DNA of 49,277 bases from Planctomycetota bacterium (GTDB lineage: Bacteria; Planctomycetota; UBA1135; GCA-002686595), in NCBI GenBank assembly GCA_023150475.1, contig JAKLKU010000030.1, forward strand, positions 1 through 49,277. Reading direction: 5' to 3'. The notes beneath the pieces are model-generated. The model was not told where the DNA came from. It did no database searches and saw only the letters and a program-made list of their open reading frames with translations. Below, piece after piece: positions 26,552 through 34,834 of this stretch (position 1 is the first letter of the stretch; each line of letters begins with the position of its first letter). The position numbers and the translations under genes are program-made.

Positions 26552-27955
26552 TCAGGCGCTCGTGCTCGACGCTTCCGGCGAACCCGCGTTGGCCGCGGAC
26601 GCCGCTTCGAGCGGCGAGGTCGGTCGGAGTGCGGGGTGGAACCCGAGCGCCAACGCCTGGGGCTCGTCGCGGAAGAACACGAGATGATCGGGCCGGATCT
26701 GTCGCGCGGCGGCCGAATCGCGTTCGTGGAAGAGCCCGGTCGTCGTGCACCCGACGAAGCGCGCGGGGAGCTCCTGCGAGCAGTACGCGCAGAACCCTCG
26801 GACCGGGAAGCGCGACGCGAGCTTGTAGCGCGCCGTCACGTGCCGGCTCTCGGTCCTCGAGATGCAGGTCGGGTTCGGGCAGGGGTTCTCGCCGACCGAC
26901 ACGGGGTGGTAGCGCACGTCGACCGCGGAGCGCGGCGCGGAGAGTTCGAGCCGCCCCAAGAGCAGCGCGAGGATCGCCATGCGGATCGGCACGCCGCGCG
27001 CGGCCTGCTTGAAGTAGATCGCGCGCGGATCCTCGTCGAGTTCCGACGGGATCTCGTCGCGGCGCGGCAGCGGGTGCATCACGACCGCGTCGCGCAGTGA
27101 CGCGCCGGCGAGCGACTGCTTCGTCAAGCTCATCGGCCGCGGCGGCAGCGTGTCGTTCGACGTGTACCGCTCGGTCTGCGGACGCGTCATGTAGACCGCG
27201 TCGACGTGCTCGACGGAGATGCCCTTCGCGTCGGTGAAGAGCGAGAGCTGGTGCGGCTTCTGCGGCGTCAGGTACATCGCGTCGCACGAGCGCGCGAGAT
27301 CGCCGAGCTTCTCGCCGTCCGCGCGCATCGGTTCGACTCCGAACTCCTCGCGCAGGCGCTGGACGACGTAGGGCGGCAGCTCGAAGCCTGGCGTCGGCAG
27401 GGAGACGATGTTCGCGCCGAAGCGCGCGAGTGCGTACACGAACGAGTGGATCGTGCGGCTGTAGCGCAGATCGCCGGCGAGCATCACGTGCAGACCTTCG
27501 ATACGCCCGCGTTCGACCCACAGGTTGTAGAGGTCGCAGAGCGTCTGCGTCGGGTGCTCGTGGCTGCCGTCGCCGGCGTTGATCACCGGGACGTTGGAGT
27601 ATTCGGTCGCGAGCCGCGCGGCGCCTTCGCTCGCGTGCCGCAGCACCAGGATGTCCGCGTAGCTCGAGCTGACGACTCGCACGGTGTCGGCGAGCGACTC
27701 CCCTTTCGACGCGGACGACAGCCGCATGTCCGCAGCGGTCAACACGCCGCCGCCGAGGCGCAACATCGCCGACTCGAACGAGAGCCGCGTGCGCGTCGAC
27801 GCTTCGTAGAAGATCGAAGCGCTGATCAAGCCGCGCGCGACTTGCGAGTGTGCTCGCATATCCTGGGCGAAGCGCTTCGCGTGTTGGAACAGCTCGAGGA
27901 TCTCGGGGAGCGAGAGGTCGTCGATCGAGACGAGGTGACGGATCCCGGCGTTCAT
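26552..27955 (-). CDS. pyrB: Aspartate carbamoyltransferase with C-terminal PyrI-type zinc ribbon
   Basis: Protein of 467 aa. Residues about 1-340 are the ATCase catalytic chain: YEASTRTRLSFESAM (carbamoyl-phosphate loop), DGSHEHPTQTLCDLY, and MHPLPRRDEIPSELDEDPRA. It condenses carbamoyl phosphate and aspartate in pyrimidine synthesis. About 20 residues later come CPNPTCISRTE (about 358) and FCAYC (about 389). This is the four-cysteine zinc motif of the regulatory chain PyrI, fused directly without the PyrI nucleotide-binding domain. A tail of about 70 residues of low complexity follows. Free-standing PyrB is about 310 aa. Zinc-ribbon contact with catalytic trimers is plausible; CTP/ATP control seems unlikely. 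It is last in the run of genes from rne, 109 bp after the mnmE-like gene. Confidence 0.93.
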   Translation of the reverse strand: MNAGIRHLVSIDDLSLPEILELFQHAKRFAQDMRAHSQVARGLISASIFYEASTRTRLSFESAMLRLGGGVLTAADMRLSSASKGESLADTVRVVSSSYADILVLRHASEGAARLATEYSNVPVINAGDGSHEHPTQTLCDLYNLWVERGRIEGLHVMLAGDLRYSRTIHSFVYALARFGANIVSLPTPGFELPPYVVQRLREEFGVEPMRADGEKLGDLARSCDAMYLTPQKPHQLSLFTDAKGISVEHVDAVYMTRPQTERYTSNDTLPPRPMSLTKQSLAGASLRDAVVMHPLPRRDEIPSELDEDPRAIYFKQAARGVPIRMAILALLLGRLELSAPRSAVDVRYHPVSVGENPCPNPTCISRTESRHVTARYKLASRFPVRGFCAYCSQELPARFVGCTTTGLFHERDSAAARQIRPDHLVFFRDEPQALALGFHPALRPTSPLEAASAANAGSPEASSTSA

Positions 27956-28064
27956 TCGGACGGCGAGGGTTGGGGGCCTCGGCGAGCCGCGCGTCGACGC
28001 TCGCGACGCGCGCGGCCGCCGACGACGGTGGTGACAAGCTACAGGGCCGGCGAGCCCGGTTCAA

Positions 28065-29183
28065 TCACACGGCGAGAGCGCGGGCGATCACGCGGCGCGC
28101 GCTCGGATCGTCGAGTTCGCACTCGGCCGAGGTCGCGCACGCGAAGGCGGCTGCGTCGAAGAGCACGGCGGCGCCCGGCGTCCAGGGCTCCTCGGGCAAC
28201 GAAAATCGTGCTCGGAACGCAGCGTGGATGGCCGCGACCGCTCGCGCGGGGTCGGCGAACACCGACAACCGGCGCGTCCGAGAGCTCGCGAGTTCGGGCG
28301 GCGCGACGTCGGCTCGCGACAGGAACTCGGTCGCACGCGCGCCGAGTTCGTGCGGCACGGGTTCGCCGAGCGGCGCGAGCCAGACGATCCAATCGGCGCG
28401 GCTCGCGAGTTCGAGCGCGAGCGCTTGCCCAGCGCGCTCGAGCTCCGCGTCCGGCGCGGAACCGGCCACCGCGCGCGTCCCCGCGACGTCGAAGAGCTCG
28501 ATCGGGTACGCGCCGAAGCTCGCGTGCGCGCGCAGGACGTCGCGCGTCGTCCCCGGGCGGGCGCTGACGATCGCTCGCCGTTCGCCGAGCAGCGCGTTGA
28601 AGAGCGTCGACTTGCCGGCGTTGACCGGCCCCGCGAGCACGACGCGGCTCGGTTCGAGCGCACGACGCGCGGTCCGCGAACGTTCGATCAGCGCGCGGAG
28701 CCGCGGCCGGTCCAACGCGACGGCCTGAGCCTCGAGCTCGCGGCGCAACGCGCCTCCGACTTGGTCGAGCAGGATGCGCGCGGCGGAATCGGTCGTGCTG
28801 CGCGCGAGCCCCGCGAGGGCCCGCGCTTCCAAGCTCGCGCCGCCCGCGTCCGGCGCAGTCGCCTGGCGTTCCGTATTCGCCCGGCGCTCTGGCTCGCCGC
28901 CGGTCGGCTCGAACTCGGCGAGCAGTGCGTCGACGAGCACCGGGTTGCCGTGCAAGTGCAGCTCGACTTCGTCCGCGGAGATGACGACGCACAGCGCGCG
29001 ATCGAGCACACCACTCGCGGTCCGCCACGCGACGACGCGCACGTCACCGGGCGCGAGATTGGGCCGCGCGGCGGCCGACCTCGCTCGTTCGAGCGCGCCG
29101 CGACCGCGCAACGCGACGATCGAAACGGCGCCGTGCCCGCGCGGCGAGAGTTCACGGACCGTCAGCGCATCGGCGTGCGTCAC
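28065..29183 (-). CDS. mnmE: MnmE-like (TrmE) GTPase, short and divergent
   Basis: Protein of 372 aa against about 450 for MnmE. The N-terminal folate-binding TrmE domain is present but abbreviated (LTVRELSPRGHGAVSIVALRG; VELHLHGNPVLVDALLAEF). The G domain has GPVNAGKST (about 184-192), GTTRD and DVAGTR. No NKxD motif is visible. The C-terminus ends without the C-(I/L/V)-G-K motif that MnmE uses in tRNA U34 modification. It may be a divergent MnmE or a GTPase with another job. The GTG start at 29183 overlaps the coaX stop as GTGA. No mnmG gene is in the window. Confidence 0.8.
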   Translation of the reverse strand: MTHADALTVRELSPRGHGAVSIVALRGRGALERARSAAARPNLAPGDVRVVAWRTASGVLDRALCVVISADEVELHLHGNPVLVDALLAEFEPTGGEPERRANTERQATAPDAGGASLEARALAGLARSTTDSAARILLDQVGGALRRELEAQAVALDRPRLRALIERSRTARRALEPSRVVLAGPVNAGKSTLFNALLGERRAIVSARPGTTRDVLRAHASFGAYPIELFDVAGTRAVAGSAPDAELERAGQALALELASRADWIVWLAPLGEPVPHELGARATEFLSRADVAPPELASSRTRRLSVFADPARAVAAIHAAFRARFSLPEEPWTPGAAVLFDAAAFACATSAECELDDPSARRVIARALAV

Positions 29184-30091
29184 GCCGAACCTGCGCGAGT
29201 CGGATCGCCGGCGCCCGCACGAAGCGCGTCGCACGCCGCCGCGGCGAGTCCGAGGTGCACGAGTTCGTCGAGCACGACGACGCGCCGCCCCGGGCACGGA
29301 TCGGCGCCGAGCACGACGCGCGCTCCGCCGCCGAGGACCACCGGTGCGTCTTCGAGGCCCGCCTCGCGCGCGACGCTTTCGACCAGTCCACGAACCAAGC
29401 CGGCGAAACCGTGCACGACGCCGCCGAGCACCGCGGACTGCGTGTCCCGACCGAGCGCCGGGACGCCGGGCCGTGGCTCGACTTCGGGGAGCCGCGCCGT
29501 GCCGGCGTGCAGCGCGCGCGCGAGCAGCGTCGGTCCCGGCGCGATCGCACCGCCGAGGAATGTCGCCGTACCGCAGCGCGCGCCGCCTGGCGCGTCACTT
29601 CGGGTGACGGCCGCCTCGACCCGCACGGCGTCGACGGTGACGGCGGTGCCGGCGTCGACGACGAGGCAACTCTCGCGCACCCGTTCGATGGCGCCCCGCG
29701 CCGCGAAGAGACGATCGGTCCCGAGCGTCTCGGGCGTGCGGTACTCGCAACGCAGGCCGCTCGCGAGCGGCCGCAGGAGCCACGCGCCGAGCGCGCGTTC
29801 GACGTCCGCCGTCACGTCGTCCGCCGCGACGGACGAAAGAGCGACTCGCGCCGTGGGCGCGACCTCGCTGCGCCACTGGGCGAGCTCCGAGCCGAGATTC
29901 GGAGAGTGCTCTGCGCCCGTGGGCCACGAGCGCGCGACGCCGAGTTCCAGTCCGACGGCGCGCTCGCCTTCACGCCCGAGTTCCGGTCCGACACGCCACA
30001 CGCGCGCCTTGCACGTCGAGTTGCCGAGGTCGACGGTGACGAGGTCGCCGGTGAAGAGGTCGGCGGTGACGAGTTCGCGATGCGCTTGCAC
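29180..30091 (-). CDS. coaX: Type III pantothenate kinase CoaX
   Basis: Protein of 303 aa from the GTG at 30091, with an ASKHA-fold kinase pattern: phosphate loop VDLGNSTCKARVW (about residue 20), TPETLGTDRLFAARGA, and VVDAGTAVTVDAV. CoaX phosphorylates pantothenate, the first step of coenzyme A synthesis, and is not feedback-inhibited by CoA. The N-terminus has about 16 extra residues before the phosphate loop, because no other ATG, GTG or TTG lies nearer. It starts 17 bp after the GspC-like gene and overlaps the mnmE-like gene. Confidence 0.92.
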   Translation of the reverse strand: MQAHRELVTADLFTGDLVTVDLGNSTCKARVWRVGPELGREGERAVGLELGVARSWPTGAEHSPNLGSELAQWRSEVAPTARVALSSVAADDVTADVERALGAWLLRPLASGLRCEYRTPETLGTDRLFAARGAIERVRESCLVVDAGTAVTVDAVRVEAAVTRSDAPGGARCGTATFLGGAIAPGPTLLARALHAGTARLPEVEPRPGVPALGRDTQSAVLGGVVHGFAGLVRGLVESVAREAGLEDAPVVLGGGARVVLGADPCPGRRVVVLDELVHLGLAAAACDALRAGAGDPTRAGSA

Positions 30092-30108
30092 GGCGCCGCT
30101 CGCGCGAG

Positions 30109-31137
30109 CTAGTTCTTCTTCGGCGGGTAGATCGTGATCGTCCGGGTCTCGCCCTTGTTCTCGACCTCGACCTCCCACTTGTCGTAGACGTCCGCGTTCG
30201 CCTTGACGAACTGGATCGCCTCTTGCTCGCTCTTCACTGGGTGGCCGTTGATGCTCTTGATCACGTCGCCCGCCTGGCCGCCGTGCGCTGCGACCGTCGA
30301 ACCGGGCTTGACGTCGGTGATCTGGATGCCGTCGCGTTGTTTGGTCACCGGATCGCGGTGCACGACGGTGCGCACTTCCTCGGTGAGGATGCGATCGAAG
30401 TTCTCTTCGATGTGCTTCGCGTCGTCGAGTCCGACGCGGAACTTGTTCTCGCCGATGCGCTCGGTCTTCTGCGGCCATTGGCCGTACGTCGGCGAGCGCG
30501 GAATCACCGCAACCGTCGGCAGGATCGGTTCCGCGCCTTCGCCGACGAACACCAGCCGACCTTCGAGGTCGAGTTCCTTCGGCCGCAGCACTTCGTGCGC
30601 CCGCGCCTCGTCGTCGAACGCGAACTCGACGCCGCGGTCGTCGATCTTGACGATCCGCGCGTGCTGGAGCGGCGCGTCGAGTCGATCGCCGACGCCTTTC
30701 GCAGCGACACCGTTCTTCACTTTGTTCGCGTCGACGCCGGACTGAGGCGTGTACTTGATCACGGCGCGCGTCTCGAGCTCGGACGCCGGGTCGTAGTAGA
30801 GCGCCATGATCGACACGACCTTCGCGAGCTCGGCCTGGTTCTGCTCGACGACCTTCGGCGCGGTCTCGACCGGCGGCGGCGGCGGCGCGGACTTCGGCCG
30901 GCCGAGCCAATTCATGTCCTTCCAACCGGCCTTGACCAGCGCGTAGTCGACCGGCCCTTCGTCCTTGTCCTGCTTGTCGTCGATGACGCCCGAGAGCAGC
31001 TTCTGCATCGTCTCCGTCGTCACGCTCTGACCGGTGCGCGACTGGTTCTTGGCGAAGTGCGCCAAGTAGAGCGAAAGGCCGACGCCGAGCGCGCCGGCAG
31101 CGGTCCACGAAACGAGCTTGGCTTGGGCGGTGTTCAT
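30109..31137 (-). CDS. GspC-like inner-membrane protein with C-terminal PDZ domain
   Basis: Protein of 342 aa. Residues about 7-29 are one transmembrane segment after a short cytoplasmic tail. A proline-rich linker lies near 80-95. A middle domain (about 110-250) contains GDRLDAPLQHARIVKIDDRGVEF-like sequence, resembling the homology region of GspC. The C-terminus (about 265-342) is a PDZ domain: GIQITDVKPGSTVAAHGGQAGDVIKSINGHPV. In type II secretion, GspC links the inner-membrane platform to the secretin and helps select substrates. It directly follows a PilT-type ATPase gene here, and the window's secretin is PilQ. A GspC role is inferred from layout. Confidence 0.8.
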   Translation of the reverse strand: MNTAQAKLVSWTAAGALGVGLSLYLAHFAKNQSRTGQSVTTETMQKLLSGVIDDKQDKDEGPVDYALVKAGWKDMNWLGRPKSAPPPPPVETAPKVVEQNQAELAKVVSIMALYYDPASELETRAVIKYTPQSGVDANKVKNGVAAKGVGDRLDAPLQHARIVKIDDRGVEFAFDDEARAHEVLRPKELDLEGRLVFVGEGAEPILPTVAVIPRSPTYGQWPQKTERIGENKFRVGLDDAKHIEENFDRILTEEVRTVVHRDPVTKQRDGIQITDVKPGSTVAAHGGQAGDVIKSINGHPVKSEQEAIQFVKANADVYDKWEVEVENKGETRTITIYPPKKN

Positions 31138-31319
31138 CGGGCGGAAGGAATGCTAGCTCGGTTCGCTACCGGGATCCAAGCCGAGCGGGATCCTGGCGCC
31201 GCGGACGGAGCACACGGCGGCCGACGATTGCCCGCGACCCGTATTCCCCGACGTTCGCCGATCCGCGCCCGGCGGGCGGTCGAGCCGACGACGCAGGCTC
31301 GGCTCCGCGCCAGAGCGCC

Positions 31320-32903
31320 CTAGCCGCCGTCGACCGAGGGATGGCGCGAGCTCGTCCCCGACGTGATGCCACGCAGGGCGAGCACCAGCTCGTCGGGCCG
31401 GTCGGACGCGGCCAGCGCGTCCTTCAACGTCACGAGCTTCGACTGCACCAACCGACGCAACGACTGGTTGAACGAGATCAGGCCCGGCGAACCGCCTTGG
31501 TCGATCGTGCGCGCGATCTCGCTGGTCTCGCCCTTCTCGAGGAGCTCGCGGATGCGCGGGTTCGTCGTCAGGAGTTCGAACGCGGGCACCATGCCCCGGC
31601 CTTCGGCGCGCGGCAAGAGACGCTGCGAGAGCACCGCGCAGAGGTTGTCGGCGAGACGCGTGCGCACCTGCTTGTGCTGCTCCGCCGGGTAGAAACCGAG
31701 GATGCGGTCGAGCGTCTGCGCCGCATTGACCGTGTGCATCGTCGACATCACGAGGTGCCCGGTCTCCGCGGCGTCGAGCGCCGACGTCACGGTCTCCGGA
31801 TCGCGCATTTCGCCGATCAGGATCACGTCGGGGCTCTGGCGCAACGCGTGGCGCAGACCTTGGTGGAAGTTCGGACAGTCGATGCCGATCTCGCGCTGGC
31901 TGATCACGCAGCGCGCTTCGGTGAAGAGCATCTCGATCGGGTCTTCCAGCGTGACGACGTGGCGTTCCGCCGTCTTGTTCATGTGCTGGATCATCGCGGC
32001 GAGCGTCGTGGACTTGCCCGAGCCGGCGATGCCCGTGACCAACATCAAGCCCCGCTTGCGCAGCGAGAGCCGCTCGAGTTCGGTCGTCGGCAGTTCGAGC
32101 CCGTCGAGTTCGGGCGCCTGGTCGGAGACGCGCCGCAGGACGATCGCGGGCTCGCCCATCTGTTTGTACGCGTTCATCCGGAAGCGTCCGAGTCCGTCGA
32201 GCTGCAACGCTGCGTCGACGGAGCCGTGCTCGCGCCAAGCTTCCATGCGATCGCGACCGACGACGCCTTCGAGCACTTCGAGCAGCGCACCGGGGCCCGG
32301 GACGCGCCCCGGCAAGAACCCGATGCGTCCGTCGACGCGCGTCGACGGGCGACCGCCGGCGCGCAGGATCAAGTCGCTCGCGCCGAGCTTCACCATCACG
32401 GCGAGCCACGCTTCGATCTGGTGCCGCGGCGAGATGTTGGTCTGCGCGAGCCGCTTCTCGAGCGCGCCTCGATCGACTTCCGTCATCGTCGGCTCGAGAT
32501 GCTGCGCCCCGGGATCGACGGCGGGCGGCGCCGCGGTTTCGGAAAGCTGCGGGAGCGCCACCGGCTCGGTCGGAGTCGCGGAAAGCGTCGGCTGAGCGTG
32601 AGCGTTCGACGCGGCGACCGGAGTCGCGGGCCGCGCGGCGGGCGCCGCGTCGCGCGGCGGCGGCGCGGCCCGTTGCGGAGCGACGGGCAACGCCGGCGCA
32701 GTCGGAGCCGGAGCTTTCGCCGGAGTGCGATTGGCGTCCTGCGCGGGCTCTGCGGTCAGCGGGATCTTCTGCGGCAGCGGCTGTGGCTCTTCACGCCGAA
32801 CCCGGCCCGAATTGGCGAGGAGATCCTGCCAAGTCGTCTTCGGCGAAGTCGGTCGCTCCGGGGCGGAGTCGCCGTCTTGCGAACGTTGGTTCGGAGTGTG
32901 CAC
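31320..32903 (-). CDS. PilT/PilU-type ATPase with proline-alanine-rich N-terminal extension
   Basis: Protein of 527 aa from a GTG at 32903. Residues about 1-135 are Pro/Ala-rich and probably disordered. The remaining 390 residues are a PilT-like ATPase: MVKLGASDLILRAGGRPS, Walker A GIAGSGKST (about 289), VTLEDPIEML, Walker B DVILIGEMRDPET, and MSTMHTVNAAQTLDRI. There is no CxxC pair, so it is of the retraction type, closest in layout to PilU/PilT2. It would assist or tune pilus retraction alongside the PilT at 9720-10784. An internal ATG near the end of the extension (MTEVDRGAL) is an alternative start. It lies between obg and the GspC-like gene. Confidence 0.9.
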   Translation of the reverse strand: MHTPNQRSQDGDSAPERPTSPKTTWQDLLANSGRVRREEPQPLPQKIPLTAEPAQDANRTPAKAPAPTAPALPVAPQRAAPPPRDAAPAARPATPVAASNAHAQPTLSATPTEPVALPQLSETAAPPAVDPGAQHLEPTMTEVDRGALEKRLAQTNISPRHQIEAWLAVMVKLGASDLILRAGGRPSTRVDGRIGFLPGRVPGPGALLEVLEGVVGRDRMEAWREHGSVDAALQLDGLGRFRMNAYKQMGEPAIVLRRVSDQAPELDGLELPTTELERLSLRKRGLMLVTGIAGSGKSTTLAAMIQHMNKTAERHVVTLEDPIEMLFTEARCVISQREIGIDCPNFHQGLRHALRQSPDVILIGEMRDPETVTSALDAAETGHLVMSTMHTVNAAQTLDRILGFYPAEQHKQVRTRLADNLCAVLSQRLLPRAEGRGMVPAFELLTTNPRIRELLEKGETSEIARTIDQGGSPGLISFNQSLRRLVQSKLVTLKDALAASDRPDELVLALRGITSGTSSRHPSVDGG

Positions 32904-33032
32904 GCGAGAAGAGTCGCGAGGTGCGCGAGCGGCCGTGCATCGACGCTCGCCGCGCGCCGGCTTGAGCGATCCCCGCGCGCGGGCGGAAAAGGCTTCCAGC
33001 TTCCCGGGACGGCCGAAGCGCGCGAATCCCGG

Positions 33033-34031
33033 TCAGCGCGTCGCGCGCGCTCGCGCCAGTGCGTGCGCCTCGCGCAAGACCGCGTCGAGGCCGCGCCCGG
33101 TCGCCGACGAAAAGCGCAGCACGGGCCGTCCGAGTTCACGTTCGAGTTTCGCCGCGCGCTCTTCGGCTTCGCCGTCCTCGCACTTCGAAGCCGCGACGAG
33201 TCGGGGTTTCTGGAAGAGCTCGGGCGACGACTTCGCGAGTTCGGCGTCGACGACGCGGAACGCTTCCGCGGGCTCGACGTCCGCGAGCGCGGAACAATCG
33301 ACGAGTTGCAGGAGCACGCGGCAGCGCTCGACGTGCTTCAAGAAGCGATGTCCGAGCCCCGCGCCTTCCGACGCGCCTTCGATCAGTCCAGGCAGGTCCG
33401 CGATCACCAACGTGTCGTAGTCCCCCACCGTCGCGATGCCGACCTGCGGCACGAGCGTGGTGAACGGGTAGTCCGCGATCTTCGGCGTCGCCGCCGTCAC
33501 CTTCGACAGGAAGGTCGACTTGCCGGCGTTCGGCAGTCCGACGAGCCCGACTTCGGCGAACAGTTTGAGCTCGAGCCGGACGCGCAGCTTCTCGCCGTCC
33601 TCGCCACGCTGCGCGAAACGCGGCGTCTGGCGCACCGACGTCGCGAAGTGTTGGTTCCCCTTGCCTCCGCGGCCGCCGCGCGCGACGACGAGCGTGATGC
33701 CGTCGGCGGCGAGATCGAAGAGCAGGTTCTTGTGCTTCGCGTCGAACACTTGCGTGCCGACCGGCACTTCGAGCACGAGGTCTTCGCCGGACTTGCCCGA
33801 CTTGTTGCTCGGTCCGCCGGGACGACCGTTGTCCGCGACGTAGTGCTTGCGCCGGCCGAGTTTGAGCAGCGAGTTCTCCTGCGTGCTCGCGCGCAGGATC
33901 ACGCTGCCGCCGTCGCCGCCGTCGCCGCCGTCGGGCCCGCCCTTCGGCATCGACTTCTCGCGGCGAAACGAAACGAGCCCGTCGCCGCCTCGGCCCGCGC
34001 GGACTTCGATCTCGATCTCGTCGCGGAACAC
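33033..34031 (-). CDS. obg: Obg/CgtA ribosome-associated GTPase
   Basis: Protein of 332 aa, the length of Obg proteins without the C-terminal OCT domain. The glycine-rich Obg fold starts at residue 1 (RGGDGLVSFRREK; PDGGDGGDGGSV), followed by a G domain with VGLPNAGKSTFLSKV, the switch region and DLPGLIEGASEGAGLGHRFL. The usual NKxD appears as ASKCED, a departure from consensus. The GTG start at 34031 is fixed by the conserved MF(R)DEIEIEV beginning. It follows rpmA by 54 bp in the widespread rplU-rpmA-obg arrangement. Obg acts in 50S subunit assembly. Confidence 0.96.
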   Translation of the reverse strand: MFRDEIEIEVRAGRGGDGLVSFRREKSMPKGGPDGGDGGDGGSVILRASTQENSLLKLGRRKHYVADNGRPGGPSNKSGKSGEDLVLEVPVGTQVFDAKHKNLLFDLAADGITLVVARGGRGGKGNQHFATSVRQTPRFAQRGEDGEKLRVRLELKLFAEVGLVGLPNAGKSTFLSKVTAATPKIADYPFTTLVPQVGIATVGDYDTLVIADLPGLIEGASEGAGLGHRFLKHVERCRVLLQLVDCSALADVEPAEAFRVVDAELAKSSPELFQKPRLVAASKCEDGEAEERAAKLERELGRPVLRFSSATGRGLDAVLREAHALARARATR

Positions 34032-34085
34032 GGCGGCAGGGCTCGGACTACGGCCGCCACGCAGCGGCCGTGACGAACGGCGTGA

Positions 34086-34334
34086 CTAGTTCGACGCCGG
34101 CACGACGGTGATGCGCCGCCGCGACTGGAACTCGACGACGCCGTCGGTCAGCGCGAACAGCGTGAAATCGCTGCCGCGGCCGACGTTGCGACCGGCGTGG
34201 AAGACGGTGCCGCACTGACGGACGAGGATCTCGCCTGCCTTGACGGTCTGGCCGCCGTAGCGCTTGACGCCGCGGAACTGCGGGTTCGAGTCGCGACCGT
34301 TGCGGGTGGAACCCGCGCCTTTCTTGTGTGCCAT
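34086..34334 (-). CDS. rpmA: 50S ribosomal protein L27
   Basis: Protein of 82 aa starting MAHKKGAGSTRNGRDS, the standard bL27 N-terminus that reaches the peptidyl transferase centre. There is no Firmicutes-type cleavable leader. Further typical sequence is RYGGQTVKAGEILVRQCG and HAGRNVGRGSDFTLFA. The ATG at 34334 is preceded by AGGAG eight bases upstream. It lies 11 bp after rplU. Confidence 0.98.
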   Translation of the reverse strand: MAHKKGAGSTRNGRDSNPQFRGVKRYGGQTVKAGEILVRQCGTVFHAGRNVGRGSDFTLFALTDGVVEFQSRRRITVVPASN

Positions 34335-34345
34335 GTCGTGAACTC

Positions 34346-34660
34346 CTAGCCGCGGATCTCGCCGATCTTGACTTGGGTGTAACGCTCGCGGTGACCGCGC
34401 TTGCGGCGCACGTTCTTGCGGCGCTTGAAGCGGAACGCGATCACTTTCTCGCCTTGCTCTTCGCCGAGCACTTCGCCGGTGACGGATGCACCGGCGACGA
34501 ACGGCTTGCCGAGCTTGACGGTGCCTTCGTGGCTGACGAGCAGCACTTGATCGAAGGTCACTTGGTCGCCGACCTTCTTGTCGGCTTGGAGATCGCACAG
34601 GATCACATCGCCCGAACGGACGGTGTGCTGGCGGCTGCGGTCGCTGATGACGGCGTACAC
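34346..34660 (-). CDS. rplU: 50S ribosomal protein L21
   Basis: Protein of 104 aa beginning MYAVISDRSRQHTVRSGDV, with the C-terminal bL21 signature FKRRKNVRRKRGHRERYTQV. Length is normal. The start is a GTG at 34660 without a clear Shine-Dalgarno sequence. It lies 174 bp downstream of rne and directly before rpmA. Confidence 0.97.
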   Translation of the reverse strand: MYAVISDRSRQHTVRSGDVILCDLQADKKVGDQVTFDQVLLVSHEGTVKLGKPFVAGASVTGEVLGEEQGEKVIAFRFKRRKNVRRKRGHRERYTQVKIGEIRG

Positions 34661-34834
34661 GGCTCGGTTCGCAGGGGTCGGAGAAAGACGCGGCGCGCGG
34701 CGCGTTGCGTCGGGTCCTGGGGGAAAAGGGCGAAGAGTCTACCGAGCCCGAAGACGCGCTTGGAAGCGTGCGCTCCCTAATCGCCTCGGCGGGCGTTGGA
34801 TTCGGCGTAACTCTCTGCTGGACAATGGATTCGG

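Noticed and set aside
26172..26687. Plus-strand open frame of 171 codons
   Set aside because: It runs into the 3' end of pyrB on the opposite strand and has no motif or credible start signal.
31282..31305. Terminator or regulatory hairpin downstream of the second PilT gene
   Set aside because: A 7-base stem with a 10-base loop lies in the 182-bp gap before the GspC-like gene, but no U-tract follows.
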